Assembly: GCF_004353985.1 (NCBI RefSeq)
Contig: NZ_SMOA01000033.1
Span: forward strand, 1-41,864
Length of the DNA: 41,864 nt
Source of the DNA: Paracraurococcus ruber
GTDB lineage: Bacteria; Pseudomonadota; Alphaproteobacteria; Acetobacterales; Acetobacteraceae
Direction of reading: 5' to 3'
Shown piece after piece: positions 1 through 8,336 of this stretch. The translations under genes were made by a program, and so were the position numbers. The notes under the pieces are model-generated. The model saw nothing but the letters and a program-made list of their open reading frames with translations, was not told the origin of the DNA and did no database searches. How positions within the stretch are numbered: position 1 is the stretch's first letter; each line of letters starts with the position of its first letter.

Positions 1-111
1 CCGCGCGGCGGTGCCGATGCCGGCGCCCTGGGCGCGCGGCGCCGGGGCGGCGGGCAGGACGGGGGCGAGCAGCGCGGCGGCGAGGCCGGCGCGGCGGGTT
101 AGGCGGGTCAT
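1..111 (-). CDS. metQ: Start of a secreted substrate-binding protein, probably MetQ (truncated by window edge)
   Basis: Only the first 37 codons lie in the window, read on the minus strand from an ATG at 111. The peptide begins MTRLTRRAGLAAALLA and continues with an alanine/proline-rich stretch ending near PRAQGAG, a standard export signal: basic N-terminus, hydrophobic core, small residues before cleavage. No lipobox cysteine is seen in the visible part. It lies 20 bp downstream of metI in the same direction, where the methionine-binding component of a MetNIQ importer is normally encoded. The name rests on this position plus the signal peptide; the ligand-binding domain is outside the window. 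The gene would be the third of metN-metI-metQ. Confidence 0.6.
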   Translation of the reverse strand, partial: MTRLTRRAGLAAALLAPVLPAAPAPRAQGAGIGTAAR

Positions 112-131
112 GCGAGGGTCTCCCGTGTCGT

Positions 132-797
132 TCAGCGGCGGCCGAGGCGCCGCACCAGCCAGTCGCCCAGGGATTGCAGCCCCTGGACGAAGAGGATGAG
201 AAGGAGGACGACGGTCGCCATCACCTCCGGCATGAAGCGCTGGTAGCCGAAGCGGATGCCGAGGTCGCCGAGGCCGCCGCCGCCGACCGCGCCCGCCATG
301 GCGGAATAGCCGACCAGCGAGACCAGGGTGACGGTGACGGCGGCGAGCAGGCCCGGCAGCGCCTCCGGCACCAGGACCTTGGCGACGATCTGCAGCCGCG
401 TCGCCCCCATGGCGCGCGCCGCCTCCACCACGCCGCGATCCACCTCGCGCAGCGCATTCTCGAACAGCCGGGCGACGAAGGCGGTGGCGGCCAGGGCCAG
501 CGGCACCACGGCGGCACCGGTGCCGATGGAGGTCCCGGCGACCAGCCGGGTGAAGGGCACGATCGCCACCATCAGGATGATGAAGGGCGTGGAGCGCACG
601 GCATTGACCAGCAGGCCGAGCGGGCGGTTGACGGCGGCGCTCGGCGCCAGGCCGCCCGGCGCGGTCGCATGCAGCAGCAGCGCGAGCGGCAGGCCGAAGA
701 GCACGGCGATGCCGGCGGCGGCGCCCACCATGAACAGCGTCTGCCAGGCGGCCTCGAGGAAGAGGTCCTCCAGCATCGGCGGCAGCCAGGGGATCAT
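132..797 (-). CDS. metI: Methionine ABC transporter permease MetI
   Basis: The 221-residue inner-membrane permease has the family length (about 217) and roughly five hydrophobic segments. It carries the EAA loop that docks on the ATPase, seen near residues 115-135 as EVDRGVVEAARAMGATRLQI. It starts MIPWLPPMLEDLF, an N-terminus typical of MetI proteins. The start codon overlaps the end of metN by 4 bp, so the two are translationally coupled. In the family, MetI dimerises and with MetN imports D/L-methionine delivered by the lipoprotein MetQ. Related NIL-domain importers can carry other amino acids or peptides, so the substrate is inferred from family and operon structure. Confidence 0.93.
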   Translation of the reverse strand: MIPWLPPMLEDLFLEAAWQTLFMVGAAAGIAVLFGLPLALLLHATAPGGLAPSAAVNRPLGLLVNAVRSTPFIILMVAIVPFTRLVAGTSIGTGAAVVPLALAATAFVARLFENALREVDRGVVEAARAMGATRLQIVAKVLVPEALPGLLAAVTVTLVSLVGYSAMAGAVGGGGLGDLGIRFGYQRFMPEVMATVVLLLILFVQGLQSLGDWLVRRLGRR

Positions 798-1885
798 GCG
801 CCGCCCTCCGCCCAGGGCAGGTCGTCCACCGCCAGGCCGAGGCCGCGCATCCAGGCGATGGCCGCCTCCACCGCCGGCGCCGCGCCATAGGCGGCGAGCG
901 CCAGGATCCCGAAGGGCTCGGCGCCGATCGCGTCGATGCGGCCGGAGACGATGTTGAGGTCGAGGCCAAAGCGGCGCGAGGCCTCGCTGACGACCGCCCG
1001 CGTGCTGTGCGGCCCGGCGAAGAGCACCCGCAGCAGGCGCCGCGCCTCCCCCGGCCCGGGGGGCGGCAGGGCGGCGAGGGTGCCGGGCGGGATCTCGTCG
1101 CCGATCACCTCGGCCACGAAGCGGCGGGTGGTGGCCGCCTGCGGCCGGGTGAAGACGTCGAAGACGCGCCCCTGCTCGATCACCCGCCCCGCCTCCAGCA
1201 CCGCGACGCGGTCGCAGAGCGCCTTCACCACCGCCATCTCATGCGTGATCAGCAGCACGGTCAGCCGCAGCCGGGCGCGGAGATCGGCCAGCAGGGCCAG
1301 GATCTCGGCCGTCGTATCGGGGTCGAGGGCCGAGGTCGCCTCGTCGCAGAGCAGCACCCCGGGGCGGCTGGCCAGCGCCCGGGCGATGCCGACCCGCTGC
1401 TTCTGCCCGCCCGACAGGCGGGCGGGATAGGCGTCCCGCTTCTCCGCCAGGCCGACCAGCGGCAGCAACTCGGCGACGCGCGCCTCGCGCTCGGCCCGCG
1501 GGACGCCCGCGACCTCCAGCGGGAAGGCGATGTTGCCGGCGACGGTGCGGGAGGCCAGCAGGTTGAAATGCTGGAACACCATGCCGATGCCGCGGCGGGC
1601 GGCGCGCAGCCCCGCCTCGTCCTCGGCCGTCAGGTCGCGGCCCAGCACCTCCACCCGGCCGGCATCCGGGCGTTCCAGCAGGTTGGCGCAGCGGATGAGG
1701 GTGGATTTGCCGGCGCCGGAGCGGCCGATGACGCCGAAGACCTCGCCCGCCGCCACCTCCAGCGACACTCCGTCGAGCGCCGGCGCCGGCGCGCCGGGGA
1801 AGCGGCGGGTCAGGCCGGTCAGGCGGATGGCGGGCGCGGCGGCGGCGGGGGCCGGGGCCAGCGCGGTGGCGGTCTGGTCGAGCAT
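794..1885 (-). CDS. metN: Methionine ABC transporter ATP-binding protein MetN
   Basis: This 363-residue ATPase powers the importer on the cytoplasmic face. Walker A is GRSGAGKST (residues 54-62), the ABC signature is LSGGQKQR, and Walker B with the catalytic region reads LLCDEATSALDPD. The last 100 or so residues, starting near LLRVLFAGPHS, form the NIL regulatory domain that in MetN binds methionine and inhibits transport when the pool is full. The protein is about 20 residues longer than the E. coli homologue because of an alanine/proline-rich N-terminus, so a later start is possible. It is the first gene of metN-metI-metQ and lies about 65 bp downstream of a promoter candidate (1950-1977). 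Confidence 0.95.
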   Translation of the reverse strand: MLDQTATALAPAPAAAAPAIRLTGLTRRFPGAPAPALDGVSLEVAAGEVFGVIGRSGAGKSTLIRCANLLERPDAGRVEVLGRDLTAEDEAGLRAARRGIGMVFQHFNLLASRTVAGNIAFPLEVAGVPRAEREARVAELLPLVGLAEKRDAYPARLSGGQKQRVGIARALASRPGVLLCDEATSALDPDTTAEILALLADLRARLRLTVLLITHEMAVVKALCDRVAVLEAGRVIEQGRVFDVFTRPQAATTRRFVAEVIGDEIPPGTLAALPPPGPGEARRLLRVLFAGPHSTRAVVSEASRRFGLDLNIVSGRIDAIGAEPFGILALAAYGAAPAVEAAIAWMRGLGLAVDDLPWAEGGA

Positions 1886-1949
1886 TATCCCTGGTCCGGA
1901 AGCGCGGGGGACATCGCGGGTTCCGACGCGGTCAAATCGCGGCCCGAGC

Positions 1950-1977
1950 TAAATACACGATCATGACGCGCTGTTAA
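1950..1977 (-). promoter_or_regulatory. Candidate sigma-70 promoter of the metNIQ operon
   Basis: On the minus strand the sequence reads TTAACA, a 16-bp spacer, then TATTTA. Both boxes match four or five of six consensus bases and stand out in GC-rich DNA. Initiation would fall near 1943, leaving about 57 nt of leader before the metN ATG. I searched the leader for a SAM-II or other methionine riboswitch core and saw none. Confidence 0.45.
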
Positions 1978-2101
1978 GCTGTTTCACCGCATGGGTGATG
2001 CGCATTTGCTTCGGGGCTGCGCCGCCCCGGTCCGGGGATGCTTCCCCATCGGCCCGCCCCGGTGCAGGGTCACCGCCGGACGGCACAGCAGGGGAGAGGC
2101 C

Positions 2102-2356
2102 ATGCGGGCGATCTTCGTCATGATCAAGTGCGAGATGGGCCAGGCCTATGGCGTGGCGCGGCAGATGGCGGACGCCATCCCGGAGCTTTCGGAGATGCAC
2201 TCCATCTCCGGCCAGTATGACCTGATGGGGAAATTCTACCTGGAGGCGGACCAGGATATCGGCCTGTTCGTGGTGGAGACGCTGCAGACCGTGCCGGGGG
2301 TGAAGGACACCTACACGCTGCAGACCTTCAACGCCTTCTCCGCCGTGAAGGGGTAG
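2102..2356 (+). CDS. Stand-alone RAM-domain (Lrp/AsnC ligand-binding) protein
   Basis: This 84-residue protein starts MRAIFVMIKCEMGQAYGV and has the beta-alpha-beta-beta-alpha-beta pattern of the Lrp/AsnC effector (RAM) domain, including the SGQYDLMGKFYLE core and a final strand ending VKDTYTLQTF. The helix-turn-helix half found in full Lrp regulators is absent. The ATG at 2102 is chosen because GGGGAGAGG lies just upstream and because the homology begins at that methionine; an in-frame extension to 1991 is GC-rich filler. Such one-domain proteins oligomerise and bind amino acids, sometimes as partners of full-length regulators. Transcribed divergently from metNIQ, it might sense methionine or another amino acid, but no direct evidence shows this. 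It ends 55 bp from the 3' end of convergent dnaE. Confidence 0.88.
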   Translation: MRAIFVMIKCEMGQAYGVARQMADAIPELSEMHSISGQYDLMGKFYLEADQDIGLFVVETLQTVPGVKDTYTLQTFNAFSAVKG

Positions 2357-2411
2357 CGCGGCGGGGCCCTGCGCGGCCCCTCGCGGCCGGCGCGGCGCCG
2401 CCGCCGCGGGT

Positions 2412-5400
2412 TCAGACCGCCTCGACCTCGGCGACGCCCGGCAGCACCTTCATCGCCTGCATCAGCCGCGGCGAGACGTTGAAGCCGCCGGGCAGGGCGA
2501 CCTCCACCTCCTGCCCCTGGCCGGTGCGCGCGACCACCACCACCCGGCCGCGGCCGCGGCCCTCGCGCTCGAGCAGGGTGCGGATGAGCGGCACGCCCGA
2601 TTCGCCCTCCAGCCACAGCCGGATGCCCTGGCCCACCTGCTGCGCCGCCTTCTCCAGCCCTTCCAGCTCCAGCGCGGTCAGCCGCAGCATCTCGCCATCC
2701 AGCCGCACCTCGGCCGTCACCAGCACCGCCGTGCCCTCGGCCAGCAGGTCGCGGGTGCGCGACAGCACCTCGGAGAACAGCGTCACCTCGTAGCTGCCGG
2801 CGGCATCCGACAGGTTCAGCCAGCACATGCGGCTGCCGGTCCGCGTCGGGCGTTCCTTGCTGCCGACCACCGTGCCGGCGAGCTTGAGCCGCGCCGCGCC
2901 GGCCTTGGCGCGGTCCTGGATCCTGGAGGAGGGCACCACGCCCAGCCGCTGCAGCACCGACTTGTAGGTGTCCAGCGGATGCGCCGAGAGGTGGAAGCCC
3001 ACCGCCTCCGCCTCGTAGGACAGCTTCTCGAGCTGCGGCCAGTCCGGCATCTCCGGCAGGCGCAGCGGCTCCGGCCGGGCATCGGCGCCGCCGAACAGCG
3101 CGATCTGCGCGCTCTCGCGCTGCTCCGCCGCCGCCTGGGCGCGGCGGAGGATGACCTCGGCGCCGGCCACCAGCCGGGCGCGGTTCTTCTCCAGCCGGTC
3201 GAAGGCGCCGGCCTTGGCCAGGTTCTCGATCTGCATCTTGTTCAGCAGCTTGGGGTCCACCCGGTGGGCGAATTCCGCGACCGAGGTGAAGGGCCCCCGG
3301 GCGTCGCGCGCCCGCACCAGGTCCTGCATCGCCTGCGCGCCCACGCGCTTCACCGCGGCGAGGGCGAAGCGGATGGCGGCGCGGCCATCCTCGGCGGTCT
3401 CCACCAGGAATTCCGCGCCCGAGCGGTTCACGTCCGGCGGCAGGACGGGAATGCCGAGGCGCGAGGCCTCCTGCATGTGGCTCGCCAGCTTCTCGGTCTT
3501 GTCGAGGTCGAGCGTCATGGAGGCGGCGAGGAAGGCGACGGTGTGGTTCGCCTTCAGCCAGGCGGTCTGGTAGCTGACCAGCGCATAGGCGGCGGCATGC
3601 GACTTGTTGAAGCCGTATTCGGCGAATTTCGCCATCATGTCGAAGATCTCGGTCGCCTTGGCCGGCTCGATGCCGTTGCGGACCGCGCCTTCGGTGAAGC
3701 TGGCGCGCTGCTGCTCCATCTCCTTGGCGATCTTCTTGCCCATGGCGCGGCGCAGCAGGTCGGCGCCGCCCAGGCTGTAGCCGGCCAGCACCTGGCTGAT
3801 CTGCATGACCTGTTCCTGGTAGACCATGATCCCGTAGGTCTCGGCCAGGATGTCGTGGATCTTCGGGTGCGGGCTCTCCCAGGGCTCGCCATGCTTGCGC
3901 TGGCAATAGGCGGGGATGTTCGCCATCGGGCCCGGCCGGTAGAGCGAGACGGCGGCGATCAGGTCCTCGAACCGGTCCACCCGCATCTGCCGCAGGCAGT
4001 CCCGCATGCCCTGGCCTTCGAACTGGAACACCCCGGCCGCGTCGCCCTTGCGCAGCATCTCGTAGGTCTTCTGGTCGTCCAGCGGGATGGCGTTGATGTC
4101 CACCTCCAGCCCCTGCGCCTTCAGGATGGCCAGCGCCTTCTCGATCACCGTCAGCGTCTTCAGGCCGAGGAAGTCGAACTTCACCAGGCTGGCCTGCTCG
4201 ACATATTTCATCGAGTACTGGGTGATCAGCATTTCCGACCGCGGGTCGCGGTAGAGCGGCACGATCTCGATGAGAGGCTTGCGGCCGATGACGACGCCGG
4301 CGGCATGGGTGGAGGCGTTGCGGTACAGGCCTTCCAGCTGGTTGGCGATCTCCAGCAGCCGCGCCACCTGCTCGTCGCCGTCGCGCATCTGCTGCAGCCG
4401 CGGCTCGCCCTCGATCGCCTGCGCCAGCGTCACCGGCTTGGCCGGGTTGAAGGGGATCAGCGATGCGATGCGGTCGACCTGGCCATAGGGCATGCCCAGC
4501 ACGCGGCCGACATCGCGCACCGCCGCCTTGGCCTGCAGCTTGCCGAAGGTGATGATCTGCGCGACGCGGTCGGCGCCGTATTCCCGGCGGACATAGTTGA
4601 TCACCTCGTCGCGCCGGTCCTGGCAGAAATCGATGTCGAAGTCGGGCATCGACACGCGCTCGGGATTCAGGAAGCGCTCGAACAGCAGGCCGAAGCGCAG
4701 CGGGTCCAGATCGGTGATCTGCAGCGCCCAGGCGGCGACCGACCCGGCGCCCGAGCCACGCCCCGGCCCGACCGGGATGGCCTGCGCCTTCGCCCACTGG
4801 ATGAAGTCGGCGACGATGAGGAAATAGCCGGAGAAGCCCATCTGCTCGATGACGCCGAGCTCGTAGTCGAGTCGCGTGCGGTAGGTGGCGCGCTCCGCCT
4901 CCGGCATCGCCGCCGCGTCCAGCCGCGCCTCCAGCCCGCGCACCGCCATGTCGCGGACCGTCTCCGCCTCGGTCATGCCGGGGCCGACCTTGGGGCAGAC
5001 CGGCAGCTCCGGCTTCTTCGTCTCCGCCATCACCGCGCAGCGGCGGGCGATGGCGAGGGTGTTGTCGCAGGCCTCCGGCAGGTCGGCGAAGAGCGCGCGC
5101 ATGGCGGCGGCTGGCTTGAACCAGTGCTCGGCGGTGACGCGGCGGCGATCCTCCTCGGCCAGTGTCCGCCCCTCGGCGATGCAAAGCAGCGCGTCATGCG
5201 CCTCGTGCATCGCCGGCGTGGCGAAGTAGACGTCGTTCGCCGCGACGATGGGCAGGCCGAGCTCGTCGGCGAGCGCCAGGGTCGGCGGCTCGATCGCCTG
5301 CTCCACCGGCAGCCCGTGCCGGTTCAGCTCCACCGCCAGCCGGTCCGGGAAGGCGGCGGAAAGGCGGCGCAGCAGGGCCTCGGCCGGGGCGCGGCGGCCT

Positions 5401-5867
5401 TCCGCCAGCAGCCGCCCGATCGGGCCGAAGGTCCCGCCGGTCAGCAGGAAGATCCCCTCCGCATGCTCCTCCAGCGTCTCCAGCCGCAGGCAGGGCCGGC
5501 CGGAGGCATCGCCCGCCAGGAAGCTGCGCGAGGAGAGGCGCTGCAGGTTGTCGAGGCCGCGCGCATCCATGGCCAGCGCGACGATGGGGTCGGGCGGCAG
5601 CCGCTCCGCCTCTGGCCGCGAATCCACGGCGGTGCGGGAGAGGAACAGCTGGCAGCCCATGATCGGCTGCACGCCCTTGCCGGCGCAGCCCTGGGCGAAT
5701 TCCAGCCCGCCGAACAGGTTGGCACTGTCGGTCAGCGCCACGGCGGGCATCCCGGCGTCCTTCGCCAGGGTGGCCAGCTTCTCCGCCTTGATGGCGCCTT
5801 CGCTCAGCGAATAGCTGGAATGGACATGGAGGTGGACGAAGCTGCCGCCGGCCGAGTCGCTGCTCAT
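2412..5867 (-). CDS. dnaE: DNA polymerase III subunit alpha
   Basis: This is the replicative polymerase catalytic subunit, 1151 residues against about 1160 in E. coli. An N-terminal PHP domain opens with HLHVH at residues 12-16. The C-family polymerase core has GPGRGSGAGS at 367-376 and the metal-binding aspartates in PDFDIDF (D409, D411). The helix-hairpin-helix, beta-clamp-binding and OB-fold regions follow; the OB segment includes VVGSKERPTRTG. The start at 5867 gives the usual MSSDSAGGSFVHLHVHSSYS N-terminus. No Shine-Dalgarno precedes it; instead TATCCT (5875-5880) sits 7 bp upstream, which would fit a leaderless message. It is convergent with the RAM-domain gene and divergent from the gene at 5966. 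Confidence 0.98.
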   Translation of the reverse strand: MSSDSAGGSFVHLHVHSSYSLSEGAIKAEKLATLAKDAGMPAVALTDSANLFGGLEFAQGCAGKGVQPIMGCQLFLSRTAVDSRPEAERLPPDPIVALAMDARGLDNLQRLSSRSFLAGDASGRPCLRLETLEEHAEGIFLLTGGTFGPIGRLLAEGRRAPAEALLRRLSAAFPDRLAVELNRHGLPVEQAIEPPTLALADELGLPIVAANDVYFATPAMHEAHDALLCIAEGRTLAEEDRRRVTAEHWFKPAAAMRALFADLPEACDNTLAIARRCAVMAETKKPELPVCPKVGPGMTEAETVRDMAVRGLEARLDAAAMPEAERATYRTRLDYELGVIEQMGFSGYFLIVADFIQWAKAQAIPVGPGRGSGAGSVAAWALQITDLDPLRFGLLFERFLNPERVSMPDFDIDFCQDRRDEVINYVRREYGADRVAQIITFGKLQAKAAVRDVGRVLGMPYGQVDRIASLIPFNPAKPVTLAQAIEGEPRLQQMRDGDEQVARLLEIANQLEGLYRNASTHAAGVVIGRKPLIEIVPLYRDPRSEMLITQYSMKYVEQASLVKFDFLGLKTLTVIEKALAILKAQGLEVDINAIPLDDQKTYEMLRKGDAAGVFQFEGQGMRDCLRQMRVDRFEDLIAAVSLYRPGPMANIPAYCQRKHGEPWESPHPKIHDILAETYGIMVYQEQVMQISQVLAGYSLGGADLLRRAMGKKIAKEMEQQRASFTEGAVRNGIEPAKATEIFDMMAKFAEYGFNKSHAAAYALVSYQTAWLKANHTVAFLAASMTLDLDKTEKLASHMQEASRLGIPVLPPDVNRSGAEFLVETAEDGRAAIRFALAAVKRVGAQAMQDLVRARDARGPFTSVAEFAHRVDPKLLNKMQIENLAKAGAFDRLEKNRARLVAGAEVILRRAQAAAEQRESAQIALFGGADARPEPLRLPEMPDWPQLEKLSYEAEAVGFHLSAHPLDTYKSVLQRLGVVPSSRIQDRAKAGAARLKLAGTVVGSKERPTRTGSRMCWLNLSDAAGSYEVTLFSEVLSRTRDLLAEGTAVLVTAEVRLDGEMLRLTALELEGLEKAAQQVGQGIRLWLEGESGVPLIRTLLEREGRGRGRVVVVARTGQGQEVEVALPGGFNVSPRLMQAMKVLPGVAEVEAV

Positions 5868-5965
5868 GGCCCGGAGGATAGCACGGGCGCCGCCATGTGC
5901 GGCGTCGCACAGACCCGTGGCGGGGCCGGGCCTAATCGGGCGGCGACACCATGGAGACCCGAAGC

Positions 5966-6388
5966 ATGTCCCGCCTGCCCCTGCTCTTCCTCGCCTCGGC
6001 CGCCCTCTGCCTCGTCATCGGCGTCTCCATGGGCATCGCCATGGGCATCGCCCATGATTTCCACCTGGCGCCGGTGCATGCGCATCTGAACCTGCTGGGC
6101 TGGACATCCCTGGCGCTGATGGGGCTGACCTTCCGCGCCTGGCCCGAGTTGACGGAGAACAAGGTCGCGGCGGCGACGCAGTACCTGCTCTCGGCCGGCG
6201 CCGCCTTCGCCTTCCCGGCCGGCATCTACCTGTCCATCGAGCACCAGTCGCCGCTGCTGGCCATTGCCGCCGCCATGGTGTGGATGGCCGGCGCGCTGCT
6301 GTTCCTGGCGCGGCTGGTCATGCTGCTGTGGCGCGGCCTGCCGGCGGCGGAGCCGGAGCCGGCGCTGCGGCCGATGGCGGCGGAGTAG
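5966..6388 (+). CDS. Small heme-copper oxidase subunit I-like membrane protein
   Basis: The 140-residue protein has four predicted membrane helices (about residues 5-27, 38-58, 70-92 and 102-122). After helix 1 it has the motif HAHLNLLGW, which resembles the histidine-containing segment of cytochrome c oxidase/NO reductase subunit I. Similar proteins of this length are commonly labelled cytochrome oxidase subunit I-like. With only about four helices it lacks the 12-helix core and copper-site histidines, so it cannot be an oxidase alone. The ATG at 5966 is preferred over the in-frame ATG at 5951 because GGAG lies 9 bp before it. It ends 3 bp from the 3' end of convergent lolD. Function is unknown; heme binding through the HxH motif is an inference. 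Confidence 0.72.
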   Translation: MSRLPLLFLASAALCLVIGVSMGIAMGIAHDFHLAPVHAHLNLLGWTSLALMGLTFRAWPELTENKVAAATQYLLSAGAAFAFPAGIYLSIEHQSPLLAIAAAMVWMAGALLFLARLVMLLWRGLPAAEPEPALRPMAAE

Positions 6389-6391
6389 CCG

Positions 6392-7078
6392 TCAGCCCTC
6401 GACCACCCGCCCGTCCCGCAGCGTGACGGTGCGGTCCATCCGCGCCGCCAGTTCCGGGTTGTGGGTGGCGATCAGGGCGGCCAGACCCTGGCCGCGCACC
6501 GCCGCCAGCAGCTCCTCGAAGACCAGGCCGGCGGTGCCGACATCCAGGTTCCCGGTCGGCTCGTCCGCCAGCAGGATGCGCGGGCGGTTGGCCAGGGCGC
6601 GGGCGATGGCGACGCGCTGCTGCTCCCCGCCCGAAAGCCGGCCGGGCGCGTGATGCTCCCGCCCCCGCAGCCCGAAGCCGGCCAGCAGCGCCCGCGCCCT
6701 GTCCCGCGCCGCGCCGCGCGCCACGCCGGCGGCCAGCTGCGGCAGGACGACATTCTCCTCGGCGGTGAATTCCGGCAGCAAATGGTGGAACTGGTAGACG
6801 AAGCCGATGGTGCCGCGGCGGATCGCCGTGCGCCCGGCATCGGACAGCGTGCCGGCGGCGCGCCCGGCCACGAACACCTCCCCGCCATCCGGCCGTTCCA
6901 GCAGCCCGGCCAGGTGCAGCAGCGTGGATTTCCCGGTGCCGGAGGGTGCGACCAGCGCCACGATCTCGCCCGCCGCCAGCACGAGGTCGGCGCCGCGCAG
7001 GACCGGCAGCTCCCCCGCCTCGGTGCGGTAGCGCCGCTCCACGCCGGCCAGGCGCAGCGGGGCCTCGGTCTCACTCAT
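6392..7078 (-). CDS. lolD: Lipoprotein-releasing ABC transporter ATPase LolD
   Basis: This 228-residue ATPase of the MacB/LolD group extracts outer-membrane lipoproteins from the inner membrane for the carrier LolA. Walker A is APSGTGKST (residues 44-52), the signature is LSGGEQQR, and Walker B is [12 protein letters not shown]. The NLD ending and the [13 protein letters not shown]-loop are typical of LolD. The ATG at 7078 is chosen over longer in-frame reading because [17 protein letters not shown] matches the family start; it overlaps the end of the upstream permease gene by 8 bp (ATGAGTGA). It is the last gene of proS-lolC/E-lolC/E-lolD. Confidence 0.95.
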   Translation of the reverse strand: MSETEAPLRLAGVERRYRTEAGELPVLRGADLVLAAGEIVALVAPSGTGKSTLLHLAGLLERPDGGEVFVAGRAAGTLSDAGRTAIRRGTIGFVYQFHHLLPEFTAEENVVLPQLAAGVARGAARDRARALLAGFGLRGREHHAPGRLSGGEQQRVAIARALANRPRILLADEPTGNLDVGTAGLVFEELLAAVRGQGLAALIATHNPELAARMDRTVTLRDGRVVEG

Positions 7079-8336
7079 TCCGCAGCGCCTCCACGGGGTC
7101 GAGCCACGCGGCGCGCCAGCTCGGCAGCAAGGTCGCCAGCAGCGACAGCAACAAGGCGAGGCCGACGACCTGCGCCACCTCCGCCGCATCCACCACCGCC
7201 GGGATCTGCGTCAGGAAGTAGATCTCGGGGTCGAAGACGGTGGTGCCGGTCGCCTGCATCAGCGCCTGCCGGATGCTCTCGATATTGGCGCAGAACAGCA
7301 GCCCGAGGCCGAGCCCGGCCAGCGTGCCCACGCCGCCCACCGCCGCGCCGCAGAGCAGGAAGATGCGCAGGATCGCGCCCCGCCCCGCACCCATGGTCCG
7401 CAGGATGGCGATGTCCCGCCCCTTGTCCTTCACCAGCATGGTCAGGGAGGAGATGATGTTGAAGGCGGCGACCAGGATGATCAGCATCAGGATCAGGAAC
7501 ATGACGTTCCGCTGCACCTGCACGATCTCGAAGAAGCCGCTGTTGGCATCCTGCCAATCGGCGATGCGGACGGGGCGGTCCGCCAGGGCGCGGCGGATCT
7601 CGTAGGCGGCGTCGCCGGACCGGCCGGGGTCTTGCAGGAAGACCTCCACCTGGCTGACGGCGTTCGGCATCTGGAAGAAGAGCTGCGCGGCGGCGAGCGG
7701 CAGGAAGACGAAGCCGCCGTCGTATTCCTGCATCCCCACCTCGAACAGCGCCGCCACGCGGTAGGCGCGCAGCCGCGGCACCGTGCCGAAGACCGTCACC
7801 CGGCCCTGCGGCGAGACCACGGTGAGGCGGTCGCCGATGCCGATCTCCAGCCGCCGCGCCAGGCCGGTGCCGATGACGATGGCATCCTCCCCCTGGAAGG
7901 CGTCCAGGCTGCCGGCCTTGATGTTGCCGGCGACCAGGGCCCGCGCCCGCAGATCCTCCGGCGCGATGCCGCGGAGGAGGCCGCCGGCCGAGCCGCCGGC
8001 ATCGGTGGTCAGCAGCACCTGCCCTTCCACCACCGGCGCCGCCTGCGCCACCGCCGGCAGGGCGCGCAGCCGGGCCGCCAGCGGGGCATAGTCGGTCAGC
8101 AGCCCCTGCGCCGCGGTGACGCCGAGATGGCCGTTCAGCCCGAGGATCCGCCCCAGCAATTCCTGCCGGAAGCCGCCCATGACGGACAGCACCACGATCA
8201 GCGTGCCGACGCCGAGCGCGATGCCCACCAGGGAGAAGCCGGCGATGACGGAGACGAAGCGCTCCCCCTTGCGGGCCAGCAGGTAGCGGCCGGCGATGGC
8301 GCGCTCGAAGGGCCCGAATGCCCGGCCCTCAGCCAT
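7071..8336 (-). CDS. Lipoprotein-releasing system permease, LolC/E family (second copy)
   Basis: The 421-residue inner-membrane protein has one N-terminal transmembrane helix (about residues 24-50), a large periplasmic domain, and three C-terminal helices, the LolC/LolE/LolF layout. The segment around [20 protein letters not shown] is the cytoplasmic coupling region that contacts LolD. It is clearly paralogous to the neighbouring product at 8329-9582 along its whole length. Its start overlaps the upstream copy by 8 bp and its end overlaps lolD by 8 bp. I leave the symbol blank because which copy corresponds to LolC (LolA-binding) and which to LolE cannot be settled by eye. Many alphaproteobacteria are thought to use one LolF-type permease, so two copies are notable. 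Confidence 0.9.
   Translation of the reverse strand: MAEGRAFGPFERAIAGRYLLARKGERFVSVIAGFSLVGIALGVGTLIVVLSVMGGFRQELLGRILGLNGHLGVTAAQGLLTDYAPLAARLRALPAVAQAAPVVEGQVLLTTDAGGSAGGLLRGIAPEDLRARALVAGNIKAGSLDAFQGEDAIVIGTGLARRLEIGIGDRLTVVSPQGRVTVFGTVPRLRAYRVAALFEVGMQEYDGGFVFLPLAAAQLFFQMPNAVSQVEVFLQDPGRSGDAAYEIRRALADRPVRIADWQDANSGFFEIVQVQRNVMFLILMLIILVAAFNIISSLTMLVKDKGRDIAILRTMGAGRGAILRIFLLCGAAVGGVGTLAGLGLGLLFCANIESIRQALMQATGTTVFDPEIYFLTQIPAVVDAAEVAQVVGLALLLSLLATLLPSWRAAWLDPVEALRNE

Noticed and set aside
1886-2101. Possible SAM riboswitch in the metN leader
   Set aside because: No SAM-II or SAM-I core helices or conserved loop bases could be found; only GC-rich hairpins are present.
2979-6089. Very long plus-strand open frame opposite dnaE
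   Set aside because: It mirrors the dnaE codon pattern in GC-rich DNA; the translation is low-complexity (L, R, G, H, D, Q) with no domain or ribosome-binding site.
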